Shown: positions 1-10,154, counted from the first letter of the stretch. The stretch is DNA of 64,000 nt from Acidobacteriota bacterium (GCA_019639255.1 JAHBSF010000005.1:62001-126000), one strand, 5' to 3'. Numbers and translations: made by a program. The notes: a model not told the origin generated them from the sequence alone.

Positions 1-1
1 C

Positions 2-145
2 CTGATCAATGCGATCGTGGCGGAGATTGAGGCCGAGGAGGGGCTAAAAAAACAGAATGCAGCAATACCAACAAAGATTGAGAAAGGATCGCAGCCGTTC
101 GCCGAGTCTTCGATGCAAGCACGGAATGGATCGGGCAATGAATAA
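2..145 (+). CDS. C-terminal end of an unidentified upstream gene (partial)
   Basis: The window opens inside an open frame of 47 codons that ends at TAA 143-145. The visible tail is acidic then polar and has no motif I recognise. Its stop overlaps the start of the next gene (ATGAATAA at 138-145), so the two are probably translationally coupled and belong to one operon. Genes in front of RND efflux operons are often TetR-type repressors, and this could be such a C-terminus, but that is inference from position only. Confidence 0.45.
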   Translation: MINAIVAEIEAEEGLKKQNAAIPTKIEKGSQPFAESSMQARNGSGNE

Positions 146-1499
146 TCGGATTGTTTATCTGCTGGCGATCATCATCCTGATGGCACTCCCATTGAGTAGC
201 CTGGCGCAGCAACAAGGCGAAGGGGCTTCGGGAGAAGTGTTGACGCTGGAGGAGGCCATCTCGCTGGCCTTGCGCGACAATCGCCACGTCAGGAATGCGC
301 AACTGGACGTCGGCAAAACCGAGGATCAGGCGGCGGCGGCTCGCACCTTTCGCCTGCCGAAGTTCGAGTTTAATGCGCTTGCCACACAAAATCTGACGGG
401 GTTGGATTTCACCTTTACAAAAGGTGTACTGGGCAATTACCCCAACGTCGGCCCCATCCCGGATCGCGACATCAAGTTGGGGACGCCGCTACGGCCCACT
501 GCCATACTCTCGGGCCAGGTGACGATGCCGCTTTCGCAGCAGTACCGCCTCGGCCTTAACGTCAAGCAGGTCGAATTATCCGGCGACATCGCCCGGGAGC
601 AATTGCGGTCGCATGAGCAGTCGGTCGTCAACGAGGTCAAACGCACCTATTACGCGATTCTGCAAACGCAGAGCGCGCTGGAAAGCGCTCGCCAGGCGCT
701 CAGATTCTACCGCGAGCTGGATCGCGTCACGGGAGATTATGTGGTGCAGCAGGTGGCGCTCAAAGCGGAAGAGCTTGATGTCAAAACCAAACTGGCGAAG
801 ACCGAGACCGAGGCGCTCACCGCCGGCAATCAACTGGCTACCCTGAAGGATCAACTCAATCAATTGATGGGGCGCGATGTCGGCACAGAATTCAGAGTCA
901 GCCCGGCGCCGGAGTTGTCCTGGATGGAAGTGGATGTAGCGGCAGCACGCACCCGGGCGTTGGAATCACGGCCTGAGATTAAAGAGGCGCGGTTGCGAGT
1001 CAACCAGGCGGAACTGGATAGGCGCTTGAAGAAATCTGAATACATCCCGGACGTCAGTCTGGCGCTGGTTTATGTCTCACCTCGCAACTTCAATGACTTC
1101 GTCCCCAGGAACTTCGCCGGCATCGGTTTTCAAATGAAATGGGAGGTCTTCGACTGGGGAAGGAAGAAACATCAACTGGCGGAAAAAGAGAAGGCCATTG
1201 AGCAGGCGAGCAATAACCTGCGTGAAGCGGAAAACAAAGTTCGGATCGAGGTCGGAGCGAAACTGCGGGAGCTTCAACAAGTGCGGCAGGCTTTGCGCGT
1301 CGCCGAGCTCAAGCAGGAAACTGCGCGGGAAAACACGCGCGTCTCGATCAACAAGTACAAGGTGCAGGCGGCTCTGCTTTCGGACGTGCTGCAAACACAG
1401 GCCGCGTTGGCCGACGCGGACTATCAATATCAACAAGCGCTGCTGGCCTTCTGGACGGCAAGGGCTGATTACGAAAAAGCAATCGGAGCGGACAAATGA
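138..1499 (+). CDS. TolC-family outer membrane efflux protein
   Basis: 453 residues. Outer-membrane channel of a tripartite efflux pump, exporting substrate from the adaptor/permease complex across the outer membrane. The start at 138 gives a clean signal peptide (MNNRIVYLL...SSLAQ, residues 1-24); an in-frame ATG at 57 would put 27 charged residues in front of it and was not chosen. The mature part shows the TolC pattern of two alpha-helical repeats, with EEAISLALRDNRHV near the N-terminus and the second-repeat helices RALESRPEIKEARLRVNQAE and the C-terminal tail of tyrosines and alanines. Length fits the family (420-480). It overlaps the upstream partial gene by 8 nt and the adaptor gene by 4 nt (ATGA), so it is an operon member. 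Substrate unknown. Confidence 0.9.
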   Translation: MNNRIVYLLAIIILMALPLSSLAQQQGEGASGEVLTLEEAISLALRDNRHVRNAQLDVGKTEDQAAAARTFRLPKFEFNALATQNLTGLDFTFTKGVLGNYPNVGPIPDRDIKLGTPLRPTAILSGQVTMPLSQQYRLGLNVKQVELSGDIAREQLRSHEQSVVNEVKRTYYAILQTQSALESARQALRFYRELDRVTGDYVVQQVALKAEELDVKTKLAKTETEALTAGNQLATLKDQLNQLMGRDVGTEFRVSPAPELSWMEVDVAAARTRALESRPEIKEARLRVNQAELDRRLKKSEYIPDVSLALVYVSPRNFNDFVPRNFAGIGFQMKWEVFDWGRKKHQLAEKEKAIEQASNNLREAENKVRIEVGAKLRELQQVRQALRVAELKQETARENTRVSINKYKVQAALLSDVLQTQAALADADYQYQQALLAFWTARADYEKAIGADK

Positions 1500-2809
1500 A
1501 AAAGAGAATCTTCAAAGCGGCGGCAGTTTGCGCAGCGCTTATGTTAGTGGCTGTAGCGTCAGCGGTGATGTTCAAGCCTCGATCCAAGGCGGTGGAAAAG
1601 CCGCCAGTGCCGGTGAGAGTCGCGGCAGTCGAACTGAACGCTGCGGGTGGCAGCGAGCAGCGGTATTCGGCCGCGATCATCCCAGGCACACAGGTGGAAC
1701 TGGCTTTCAAGGTGGGCGGCTATGTTGACGCGATCGAGAGGGTGCGCGGCGTGGACGGGAAAATGCGAGACCTGCAGGAAGGCGATCGCATTACCGCCGG
1801 AGCGGTGCTGGCGCGCGTACGCCAGAGCGATTATCAGGTCAAGGTCAAACAGGCCGAATCGCAGGCCCACGAGGCCAGATCCGGTATTGATGTGAGCAAA
1901 GCCCAATACCAGGAGGCGCTCTCCGGAGTTGCCTCGAGCAAGGCCCAGCTAGCCGAGGCTGAGGCGGCCTATGAAAAAGCTAAACTCGATTTCGAACGCG
2001 CGCAAAACCTGTTCGCGAGCCAGAGCATGACCAAGGCCAATTACGACGCAGCCAGGGCGCAGTTTGAAGCGACAACTGCCAGGGTCGCCGTCGCCCGCTC
2101 GCAGGTCGGTATGATCCAGGCCAGGGCCGATTCCGCCCAAGCGCACATCGAAGTCATCGAAGCCAGATCAAGAGGGGCGCAGGCGGTCGTACAGGAGGCT
2201 GCGATTCCCCTGCAAGATACTGCGCTCAGGGCGCCGCTCAATGGAATTGTGCTGGAAAAATCGGTCGAGAAAGGGACGTTGGTCTCCCCCGGGAAAACAG
2301 TATTCACCGTCGCTGACACCTCGAAGGTCAAGGCGGTCTTCGGCGTGGCGGACGTCGCCGTGACGGAAATGAAACCTGGAAGCACACTCGGCGTCGAGAC
2401 CGAAACGATGCCAGGCACGGAAATTCGCGGACAAATCACCTCCATTTTTCCCGCCGCCGACCCCAAGAGCCGAGCCTTCAATGTTGAGGTTACGATCCCG
2501 AATGCGAGCTACCTGTTGCGACCGGGAATGATTGTCTCGCTCAAGGTGGGAACCAGGCAGGCGGCATCGGCGCAACCGGTCGTCCCCGTAAACGCGGTGA
2601 TGAAAGCGAAGGGCGAGCCGAACGGTTACGCCGTGTTCGTGGTGATGGAAGAACACGGGCGGCAGATCGCACGACTGCGCGACGTGAAGCTGGGCGAATC
2701 CTACGGCAACACCGTGGCCGTGACGGATGGAGTGAAACCGGGCGACCGCGTGATCACAACAGGCGCCGCGATGGTCAACGACGGCGATAAGGTCAAGGCG
2801 ATTCCCTGA
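1496..2809 (+). CDS. RND efflux periplasmic adaptor (HlyD/AcrA family)
   Basis: 437 residues. Links inner-membrane permease and TolC channel in the periplasm. N-terminal hydrophobic segment (about 6-25) with no lipobox cysteine, so probably an uncleaved anchor or Sec signal. Then a first biotinyl-lipoyl half around 55-105 (VELAFKVGGYVDAIERV), a long alpha-helical hairpin rich in Ala, Gln and Glu (about 115-245), the second lipoyl half with the typical TALRAPLNGIVLEKSVEKGT near 245, and the beta-barrel and membrane-proximal domains to the end. Starts on ATGA overlapping the TolC stop. A 152-nt gap with a hairpin separates it from the permease gene. Confidence 0.92.
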   Translation: MKKRIFKAAAVCAALMLVAVASAVMFKPRSKAVEKPPVPVRVAAVELNAAGGSEQRYSAAIIPGTQVELAFKVGGYVDAIERVRGVDGKMRDLQEGDRITAGAVLARVRQSDYQVKVKQAESQAHEARSGIDVSKAQYQEALSGVASSKAQLAEAEAAYEKAKLDFERAQNLFASQSMTKANYDAARAQFEATTARVAVARSQVGMIQARADSAQAHIEVIEARSRGAQAVVQEAAIPLQDTALRAPLNGIVLEKSVEKGTLVSPGKTVFTVADTSKVKAVFGVADVAVTEMKPGSTLGVETETMPGTEIRGQITSIFPAADPKSRAFNVEVTIPNASYLLRPGMIVSLKVGTRQAASAQPVVPVNAVMKAKGEPNGYAVFVVMEEHGRQIARLRDVKLGESYGNTVAVTDGVKPGDRVITTGAAMVNDGDKVKAIP

Positions 2810-2842
2810 TACGAGTGAACGATCGATTTCAAAAGAAAAGTT

Positions 2843-2932
2843 CGTAATCCCGCCCTCAGGCGGAAGAAGGCTGACTGAGGAATCAATCGGTCATCACCGA
2901 ACGCTTTCGCCTAAAGGCGGGACTGCAAACAA
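2843..2932. repeat. Imperfect inverted repeat between adaptor and permease genes
   Basis: The motif TCCCGCCCTCAGGCGGA (from about 2848) and TCGCCTAAAGGCGGGAC (about 2908-2925) are inverted partners separated by about 45 nt, and each is itself a short CCGCC/GGCGG dyad. It could fold in the operon mRNA and lower permease expression relative to the adaptor, or be a REP-like scattered repeat; related CCCGCC dyads occur at 10,143 and 29,553. Confidence 0.45.
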
Positions 2933-2961
2933 AGCTTGATCCGAAAATTATCGGGAGAATT

Positions 2962-5900
2962 ATGGAACACGGTCACAACAACAATGAGATCATCAATAAC
3001 AAGCACAACATCTCGCGCTTTTTCGTCGAGCAACGGCATATCTCCTGGGTCATGCTGATCGCTGTCTGCGTCTGGGGCGTTTACAGCTATAAGAGCATGC
3101 CCCAGCGCAAAGATCCGGATACGCCGGTCAAGACCGCCGTCGCGATCACCCTGTGGCCCGGCACGAGCGCGGAGAAAATAGAACAACTGGTGACCAGGAA
3201 GGTTGAAGAGAAGATTGCGCAGAACGCCAACGTGGATAAAATCCGCTCGATCTCGCGCACAAACTTTTCAGCGGTCTATGTAGACCTGGATGAGAACTTT
3301 CCCGGCCATCAGATCGGCAAGGAGTTCGATGACATAGCGCTCAAACTCGGCGCGATCACCGATCTGCCGGAAGGTGCGGGCCCGGTGAAATTCATCAAGG
3401 ACTTCGGCGACACGGCGGCGCTGATGCTCACAGTCGCCAGTCCGAAGGTGAGCGAGGCGGAGGTTGAACTACGCGCGAAGACGGTCATTGAGGCCATCAC
3501 GCGCCAACGATCGCAGTATGCACAGGCTTTGAGCGGCGGGCGCTTCACGATTGTCAGCAGCCTTACCCATCCGATCAGTCCCCGCGTCGTGCAAGACCCG
3601 CTCAATCTGTTGGCCGATTACCTTAAAGAGAAGAACGTTGCCAGCGACCTGCACATTATCACTGAACCGGGCTTCATTGGCGTGGATGGCGTGTCGGGTG
3701 CGAGCGATGAAGCGCTGCTCGCTCACACGAGGGAGTTCATCAACAATCGGTTGCAGGCCGCCGAGTTTCATCCGGACAGTGGGCCGCCTGTAGTGATCCG
3801 CGACCCGGACGATGCGGGCGCAAAGCTGGGCACGGTCGCGGGAGACAAATACAGCTATCGTCAGATGGATGATTTCACCGACCTGATCGAGAAGACGCTC
3901 AAAGGCCTTCCGCAAGCTTCGAAGGTGTCGCGCGCGGGCATTCTGCCTGAACAGGTCTTTCTGCTCTATTCCCAGGAGCGCATCGCCTCCTACGGTCTCA
4001 AGCCCGGCGACCTGCCGAACATCCTGGGCGTGCGCAACATCACGCCCGCCGGCCCGCAACTGGAAGCCGTGGGAAAGAATTTTTCCATTGATCCTTCTGG
4101 TGAGTTCAAGAGTGAAAAAGAGATTGGCGACGTGGCGATTGCCCGCACTGAACAGGGTGCGCCCGTTTACCTGCGCGACGTGGTGGACGTACAGCGGGGT
4201 TATGAAAGCCCGGCGAGATTCCTGAACTATTACGACTGGCGCGACGCCAACGGCAATTGGCAGCGCAGCCGCGCCATCACCATCGCCGTGCAGATGCGTC
4301 CCGGCGGATACATCGGGGAATTCGGGGAGAGCGTTGATCAAGCGCTCTCTGAAGTAAGGAAACAGTTGCCCGAAGATCTGATTATGGCGCGCACCTCCGA
4401 CCAGCCGCGACAGGTCACGGAGAACGTTGGTCTGTTTATGAACAGTCTCTACGAAGCGATCTTTCTGGTGGTGATCGTCGCGCTGATCGGCTTCTGGGAC
4501 TGGCGTTCGGCGCTGCTGATGGGGTTGGCGATTCCGATCACGCTTTTCATCACTTTTGGAATGTCGCACATGCTGGGCATTGACCTGCAACAGGTCTCCA
4601 TCGCCACGCTGATCATCGCGCTCGGTCTGCTGGTGGACGTGCCGGTGGTTTCCGGCGACGCGATCAAGAACTCGCTGGGAGCGGGTTTGCCGCCGCTCAT
4701 CGCCTCTTGGCTGGGGCCGACAAAACTCATCAAAGCGATCATTTTCGCCACCCTCACCAACATCGTCGCGTATTTGCCGTTCCTGACGTTGCCGGGAGGC
4801 ACGGGCGAATTTCTGTACAGCCTGCCGATCGTGCTGACCTGTTCATTAGTGGCGGCATTGATCGTGGCGATGACGTTCATCCCCTTCCTCGGCTACTTTT
4901 TGATGAAGCCCAAACCCGAGCCGCCGATCGAGGAACGGCGCAAAAAAGGCTTCCCGGCCTTTTATTACCGTGTCGGCGAATGGGCCATCAATCACCGCTG
5001 GAAGGTGCTCGCCGGCTCGCTTGTCCTGTTGGCGGGTAGCGGCCTGGTTGCCAGCCAACTCAAAACAGATTTTTTCCCGAAAGACCTTTCTTACCTTTCC
5101 TACCTGGACGTGTGGCTGCCGGAAGATGCGCCGCTTTCGGCGACCAATGAGGCCGCACGGAAGGCGGAGGAAGTAGTGCGCGAGGTGGCTGCAGAATACG
5201 GCAAGGAGCACGCTGAAAAAAATGGCAAGCCGCACGAAGTCCTGAAATCTCTTACTACCTTTGTCGGCGGCGGCGGCCCGCGCTTCTGGTTTTCGGTTTC
5301 GCCTGAAATGCAGCAGCTCAACTACGCGCAGGTCATCATCGAGGTCAATGACAAGCATGACACCAGCCACCTCGTCGGCCTGATGCAGCAGGCGCTGGAT
5401 GAACAAGTGCCGGGCGCACGGATAGATGTACGACAGCTTGATACGGGCAAGCCCATCGCAATGCCGGTTGAAATCCGCATCTACGGTGACGACATGGCCG
5501 CGCTGCGCCAGGAAGCGGAGAAGGTGAAAACAATTTTGCGCGCCACGCCCTACGCCCAGCGCGTCCGTGACGACTGGGGTGAGGAGAGTTTCGCCGTCAA
5601 GCTTCAAACCAACCCCGACCGCGCGAACGCGGCGGGCCTCACCAATCTGGACGTGGCCGCATCGTCGGCTACGGGGATCAGCGGCAGGCAGGTGACGGTG
5701 CTGCGCGAAGGCGATAAGCAGATTCCGGTCGTGGCGCGCCTGCGGATGGAAGAGCGCGCGCAACTGGCCGATGTGCAGAACCTCTACATCTATTCGCTGC
5801 AAGGCGATCAGAAAGCGCCGCTCCGGCAGGTCTCGTCAATCATCTACGGAATGCAGACCGAGAAGGTAAGGCGGCGCAATCAATTCCGCACGATCACGGT

Positions 5901-6609
5901 TTCGTGCATGGCCGAAGCCGGTCATTTGCCCTCCGAGATCATGAGCGCCGCCCGCCCGCAGTTGACGGCGTTCGCCGATCAGCTTCCGCCCGGCTACCGC
6001 ATGGACATCGGCGGGTCGGAAGAGGAGCAGGTCAAGGGGTTCAAAAATCTGGTGGTCGTGCTGCTGATCTCGCTGGTCGCGATCTACCTGAGCCTGGTCT
6101 ATCAGTTCAAAAACGCCATCAAGCCCTTTGTCGTCTTTGCGGCGGTGCCTTACGGAATTGCCGGCGGGTTGGCGGCGCTCTGGATGATGGGCACGCCCTT
6201 CGGGTTCATGGCGTTCCTGGGGATTATCAGCCTGGTTGGGCTGATCGTCAGTCACATCATCGTGCTGTTTGATTTCATTGAAGAGAAGCACGAAGAAGGC
6301 TTACCGCTGAAGGAAGCAGTGTTGGACGCGGGCATCATGCGTCTCCGGCCCGTAATGATCACGGTACTGGCGCTGGTGATCGCGCTCGTCCCGCTGGCGA
6401 TGCACGGCGGGCCGTTGTGGGAGCCGATGTGCTATGCGCAGATGGGCGGGATGATGGTTGCGACTTTCGTCACGCTGCTGCTGGTGCCGGTGATTTACTC
6501 GATCTTCGTCCTCGACCTCAAACTGATTAAGTGGGAAACCACAGGTGAGTCGAAAAAGGACGAGCCGGAAGCGGCGCTGAAACTAGAAGCGCCGGCCATC
6601 GGAGACTGA
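2962..6609 (+). CDS. RND-family efflux permease with altered proton-relay residues
   Basis: 1215 residues, longer than the usual 1020-1060. Inner-membrane, proton-driven drug or solute exporter with the adaptor and TolC genes just upstream. GGGAGA six bases before ATG 2962 supports the start. TM1 is around residues 28-48; the periplasmic porter segments follow; the central TM cluster starts near 495 and a second cluster near 1035. In TM4 the usual Asp-Asp relay reads G-L-L-V-D559-V560-P, so the second Asp is Val. In TM10 the usual Lys/Arg/Asn position reads G-L-I-V-S1097-H1098. The central conserved loop NLPxGTG-like TLPGGTGEFLYSLPIV is present. Extra length lies mostly in the periplasmic parts. 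It is intact, so it is probably functional but belongs to a divergent RND branch; substrate class cannot be told. Confidence 0.9.
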   Translation: MEHGHNNNEIINNKHNISRFFVEQRHISWVMLIAVCVWGVYSYKSMPQRKDPDTPVKTAVAITLWPGTSAEKIEQLVTRKVEEKIAQNANVDKIRSISRTNFSAVYVDLDENFPGHQIGKEFDDIALKLGAITDLPEGAGPVKFIKDFGDTAALMLTVASPKVSEAEVELRAKTVIEAITRQRSQYAQALSGGRFTIVSSLTHPISPRVVQDPLNLLADYLKEKNVASDLHIITEPGFIGVDGVSGASDEALLAHTREFINNRLQAAEFHPDSGPPVVIRDPDDAGAKLGTVAGDKYSYRQMDDFTDLIEKTLKGLPQASKVSRAGILPEQVFLLYSQERIASYGLKPGDLPNILGVRNITPAGPQLEAVGKNFSIDPSGEFKSEKEIGDVAIARTEQGAPVYLRDVVDVQRGYESPARFLNYYDWRDANGNWQRSRAITIAVQMRPGGYIGEFGESVDQALSEVRKQLPEDLIMARTSDQPRQVTENVGLFMNSLYEAIFLVVIVALIGFWDWRSALLMGLAIPITLFITFGMSHMLGIDLQQVSIATLIIALGLLVDVPVVSGDAIKNSLGAGLPPLIASWLGPTKLIKAIIFATLTNIVAYLPFLTLPGGTGEFLYSLPIVLTCSLVAALIVAMTFIPFLGYFLMKPKPEPPIEERRKKGFPAFYYRVGEWAINHRWKVLAGSLVLLAGSGLVASQLKTDFFPKDLSYLSYLDVWLPEDAPLSATNEAARKAEEVVREVAAEYGKEHAEKNGKPHEVLKSLTTFVGGGGPRFWFSVSPEMQQLNYAQVIIEVNDKHDTSHLVGLMQQALDEQVPGARIDVRQLDTGKPIAMPVEIRIYGDDMAALRQEAEKVKTILRATPYAQRVRDDWGEESFAVKLQTNPDRANAAGLTNLDVAASSATGISGRQVTVLREGDKQIPVVARLRMEERAQLADVQNLYIYSLQGDQKAPLRQVSSIIYGMQTEKVRRRNQFRTITVSCMAEAGHLPSEIMSAARPQLTAFADQLPPGYRMDIGGSEEEQVKGFKNLVVVLLISLVAIYLSLVYQFKNAIKPFVVFAAVPYGIAGGLAALWMMGTPFGFMAFLGIISLVGLIVSHIIVLFDFIEEKHEEGLPLKEAVLDAGIMRLRPVMITVLALVIALVPLAMHGGPLWEPMCYAQMGGMMVATFVTLLLVPVIYSIFVLDLKLIKWETTGESKKDEPEAALKLEAPAIGD

Positions 6610-6646
6610 TGTTGACGGCATTCATTGAAGAAATCGTGAGCGACGC

Positions 6647-8413
6647 ATGCAAAAAAGGAAGAAAAACAGTGGGGGCGGTCGTCGAAGAAATCATCGGCGG
6701 CGAATGCAGGAACCAATCCCGGAATCTATGCCGATTATCACAGACGCCGCCGAGCGGTCCCAGAGGCTAACGCATCAGGAGGAGCAAGCCGCAAACAACT
6801 CATGTCCGGTTTGCGGATTCAACGCGCGCCAGTTCGACCGCTTCTGTCGGCAGTGCGGCATAGACTATCAACAGCGGCAGAACGCGACTACAGGTTCGCT
6901 ATATGCGACCTCAACACTCAGGCCTGAGTTCACTGAACGCCCGCCCGTAAAGCAAAAGAACAACACAGGATCAAATGGGAGAGAGAATGTTAACCCCACC
7001 TTCCCGGTGGTCACGGGGCAGATAATGACTGCGAATGAATATCGTTTTGATCTGGTCGTCATCGGCAGCGGCCCCGCCGGCCAGAAGGGAGCGATTGCTG
7101 CGGCCAAACTCGGCAAGCGCGTGGCGATTGTTGACCGCCGCGAAAGGATCGGCGGGGTGTCCCTGCACACCGGAACGATTCCCAGCAAGACGCTGCGCGA
7201 AGCGGTGCTCTATCTGACGGGCTATCGCCAACGCGCTTTTTACGGACGCGACTTCAAACTCAAAGAGGAGATCAGCGTCGCCGATCTGGCCGAGCGTGTG
7301 AATACGGTCATCGCCCGGGAGACAGCCGTCATTCGAGATCAGCTCGGACGCAACGGAGTGACCCTGATTGACGGCACGGCCCGCTTTACCGGTGCGCACA
7401 CGCTGGAGGTGGAAGGTGGACAGAGAACGCTTACCGTGGAGGCGGAACACGTCCTGATCGCCTGCGGTACGCGCGCGGCCCGCCCGGCTGAAATCCCGTT
7501 CGGCGAAGAAGTGATGGACGCGGATCAGCTCGGGCAGGCCACGCGCATCCCGCGCGATTTTATCGTGGTCGGGGCCGGCGTGATCGGGTTGGAATACGCC
7601 TCAATGCTCGCGGCGCTCGGCATCAAAGTGACCGTCATTGACCAACGGCCCGCGATACTGGACTTTGTAGATAGCGAGATTGTGGAAACGCTGAGCTATC
7701 ACCTGCGGCGACAGGATTGCGTCTTTCGTTTGGGTGAAAAGGTCACCGCGGTCGGGGTCAACCGGCGAGGTCAAGTGCAAGTTGAGTTGGAGAGCGGCAA
7801 ACGTCTGCGCGCGGAAGGGCTGCTGTACGCCGCCGGGCGGCAGGCCAACACGGATCTGCTCGACCTGGCGGCGGCCGGTCTGGAGGTTGACGGGCGGGGC
7901 CGGATCGCGGTCAACGAGCATTTTCAGTCAGCCGTCGCTCACATATACGCCGCTGGCGATTGCATAGGCTTTCCATCGCTGGCCGCCACCTCAATGGAGC
8001 AGGGGCGACTGGCGGCAGGTCATATGTTCGGGCAGCCGACAGCCAGCCGCCCGTCGCTGTTGCCTTACGGCATTTACACCATCCCGGAAATCTCTATGGT
8101 TGGCCGGACAGAGAAGGAACTGACCAGTGCCGGCATCCCCTACGAGACCGGAGTAGCAAGGTATGAAGAAGTCGCCAAGGGGCAGATCGTCGGAGACGAA
8201 ACCGGGATGTTGAAAATTCTTTTTCACCCCGAGACACTGAAGGTGCTTGGCGTGCATGCAATCGGGGAGAACGCGACCGAAATCATTCACATCGGCCAGA
8301 CGCTTCTTGCGCTGGACGGCACGATTGAATTCTTCCGAGACAGCGTCTTCAACTATCCGACTTTCGCCGAGGCATACAAGGTGGCTGCGCTCAACGGGCT
8401 GAATAAGCAGTGA
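6647..8413 (+). CDS. sthA: Soluble pyridine nucleotide transhydrogenase with N-terminal zinc ribbon
   Basis: 588 residues from ATG 6647. Flavoprotein that exchanges reducing equivalents between NADPH and NAD+ in the cytoplasm. The catalytic body from residue 127 (ATG 7025, MTANEYRFDLVVIG) is full length for SthA: FAD motif GSGPAG at 140-145, GTIPSKTLREA where dihydrolipoamide dehydrogenases carry the redox disulfide but Sth enzymes do not, a second Rossmann motif VVGAGVIGLEYASM, and a C-terminal dimerisation domain. In front lie 126 in-frame codons without a stop containing C53-x2-C56-x10-C67-x2-C70, a zinc-ribbon pattern, and a low-complexity linker. The SD before ATG 7025 is weak. Internal ATGs at 6704 and 6728 are other possible starts. 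Either a true fusion or two translation products; the enzyme assignment itself is firm. Confidence 0.85.
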   Translation: MQKRKKNSGGGRRRNHRRRMQEPIPESMPIITDAAERSQRLTHQEEQAANNSCPVCGFNARQFDRFCRQCGIDYQQRQNATTGSLYATSTLRPEFTERPPVKQKNNTGSNGRENVNPTFPVVTGQIMTANEYRFDLVVIGSGPAGQKGAIAAAKLGKRVAIVDRRERIGGVSLHTGTIPSKTLREAVLYLTGYRQRAFYGRDFKLKEEISVADLAERVNTVIARETAVIRDQLGRNGVTLIDGTARFTGAHTLEVEGGQRTLTVEAEHVLIACGTRAARPAEIPFGEEVMDADQLGQATRIPRDFIVVGAGVIGLEYASMLAALGIKVTVIDQRPAILDFVDSEIVETLSYHLRRQDCVFRLGEKVTAVGVNRRGQVQVELESGKRLRAEGLLYAAGRQANTDLLDLAAAGLEVDGRGRIAVNEHFQSAVAHIYAAGDCIGFPSLAATSMEQGRLAAGHMFGQPTASRPSLLPYGIYTIPEISMVGRTEKELTSAGIPYETGVARYEEVAKGQIVGDETGMLKILFHPETLKVLGVHAIGENATEIIHIGQTLLALDGTIEFFRDSVFNYPTFAEAYKVAALNGLNKQ

Positions 8414-8574
8414 AGCCGCTTCATGTTATAATTTTTTGCCCGGCTCGGCGGCGGCTTTTTGGAATGATCGCAAGAGCAACCGCCCTCAAAGTATAGTAAA
8501 CCAGAACAGCGGTCGTGCGCTTTGAGAGGCTGTGAGGTTAGCATTGGAGTTATCCGTCAACCAGACAACGCCGT

Positions 8575-10125
8575 ATGAACGCTGATGTTCAGCAATTAAC
8601 TCGCGAGCGCGACCGCCTGCGCCTCTTGCTTGAAATAACCAACGCTGTTGTTGCTCATCTCGACCTGCGCGATCTTCTCCACGCCATCTCCACCCTGCTC
8701 GGCCACCTGGTGCCGCACGATCTGTCCAACATCGCTCTCTACGACCTGCAGGCCAATGGGTTTCGCGTCGTAGCGCTCGACTTCCCGGAACATCAGGACT
8801 TCGTGCAGGAAAGCGAACTTGTGCCGATTGGAGACAATCCCGTCGGACTGTCGTTCACGACCGGGCGGCCGGTGCTCCACCGCCGGATTGACCTCGACAA
8901 GTTCCCGGCGGAAATCATGAGGCGCGTCGTGGCGAGCGGCATCAGATCCGGCTGCAGCGTGCCGCTCATCTCACATCAAAAAAAGCTGGGCGTCTTAAGC
9001 CTGGGCAGCCGGCGAGAAAGCGCGTTTACCGAGGATGACGTCGAACTCCTCGGGCAGATCGGCAACCGGGTCGCGATTGCGGTCGAGAACGCCCTCGCCT
9101 ACCACGAAATCGCCACGTTGAAGGCGCGACTTCAGGAAGAGAACGTCTACCTGCAAGAAGAGATTCGCCAGCATCACAACTTCAAAGAGATTATCGGCGG
9201 CAGCCCGGCTATCAAAAAGGTTCTCCGTGAGATCGAGACCGTGGCCGCCACGGATTCGACGGTGCTGATCCTCGGCGAGACCGGGACGGGCAAGGAGTTG
9301 GTAGCCCGCGCGATTCATTCATTGAGCGCACGGCGCGAGCACACCCTCGTCAAAATCAACTGCGCCGCCATTCCAACGGGGCTGCTTGAAAGCGAACTCT
9401 TCGGCCATGAGAAGGGGGCGTTTACCGGCGCGATCAGTCAGCGCGTCGGGCGCTTCGAGCTGGCCAACAAAGGCACCCTTTTTCTGGATGAAGTCGGCGA
9501 TATCCCGCTCGAACTTCAGCCCAAGCTACTGCGCGTCCTCCAGGAGCAGGAGTTCGAACGCCTGGGGAACGCCCGCACGCAGAAGGTGGATGTACGCCTC
9601 ATTGCCGCCACCAATGCCAACCTCGAAGAACTCATTGCCGAAAAGAAGTTCCGCTCAGACCTCTACTATCGGCTCAACGTTTTCCCAATCACCGTCCCGC
9701 CGCTGCGCGAGCGCCGCGAAGATATCCCTGAGCTGGCGCGCTGGTTTACGCAGAAGTTCGCTTCGCGTATGCGCAAGCCGATTCGATCTATTCCCCCAAG
9801 GACCCTGTCGACGCTGGCCGAGTACCACTGGCCGGGCAACGTCCGCGAGCTAGAGAACCTCATCGAACGCGCGGTGATCCTCTCGTCAGGCCCGGAACTC
9901 GAAGTCTTCCTCCCTGAGCCGAAAGCCCCGGCGGCTGCGGTTGCGACTGAAAGCGTAAGCCGGAATCTGAATTTCGAGGATGCTGAACGTGAGCACATCC
10001 TCCGAGTCCTGCGTGATACGAACTGGATCATCGGCGGGCCGCGCGGCGCGGCGTCAAAGCTGGGACTCAACCGCTCGACCCTGCGGTCAAAGATGAGTAA
10101 GCTCGGCATCACTCGTCCTTGCTGA
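8575..10125 (+). CDS. Sigma-54-dependent response activator with GAF sensor (FhlA/NorR-like)
   Basis: 516 residues, cytoplasmic. Bacterial enhancer-binding protein that uses ATP hydrolysis to open sigma-54 promoters. A GAF-type sensor covers about 15-175, followed by a short helical linker. The AAA+ domain has Walker A GETGTGKE (234-241), the sigma-54 contact loop GAFTGA (281-286), Walker B TLFLDE (301-306), and the sensor II region [14 protein letters not shown] with [10 protein letters not shown]. The C-terminal 50 residues form a Fis-type helix-turn-helix ([16 protein letters not shown]). No receiver domain, so the GAF domain probably binds a small ligand or responds to redox. It lies just upstream of a sigma-54 promoter at 10,278, which it most likely controls. 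Confidence 0.92.
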   Translation: MNADVQQLTRERDRLRLLLEITNAVVAHLDLRDLLHAISTLLGHLVPHDLSNIALYDLQANGFRVVALDFPEHQDFVQESELVPIGDNPVGLSFTTGRPVLHRRIDLDKFPAEIMRRVVASGIRSGCSVPLISHQKKLGVLSLGSRRESAFTEDDVELLGQIGNRVAIAVENALAYHEIATLKARLQEENVYLQEEIRQHHNFKEIIGGSPAIKKVLREIETVAATDSTVLILGETGTGKELVARAIHSLSARREHTLVKINCAAIPTGLLESELFGHEKGAFTGAISQRVGRFELANKGTLFLDEVGDIPLELQPKLLRVLQEQEFERLGNARTQKVDVRLIAATNANLEELIAEKKFRSDLYYRLNVFPITVPPLRERREDIPELARWFTQKFASRMRKPIRSIPPRTLSTLAEYHWPGNVRELENLIERAVILSSGPELEVFLPEPKAPAAAVATESVSRNLNFEDAEREHILRVLRDTNWIIGGPRGAASKLGLNRSTLRSKMSKLGITRPC

Positions 10126-10154
10126 ATGGCCTGCAGGTGAAATCCCGCCGGTTA

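Noticed and set aside
3469-4590. Long antisense open frame within the RND permease (also 21,887-23,230 in the TonB receptor)
   Set aside because: Low-complexity Arg-rich translation without any motif; a shadow of high third-position GC in the real gene.
8411-8440. TATAAT and T-tract after sthA as promoter or terminator
   Set aside because: No -35 partner; the nearby dyad has no room for a loop.
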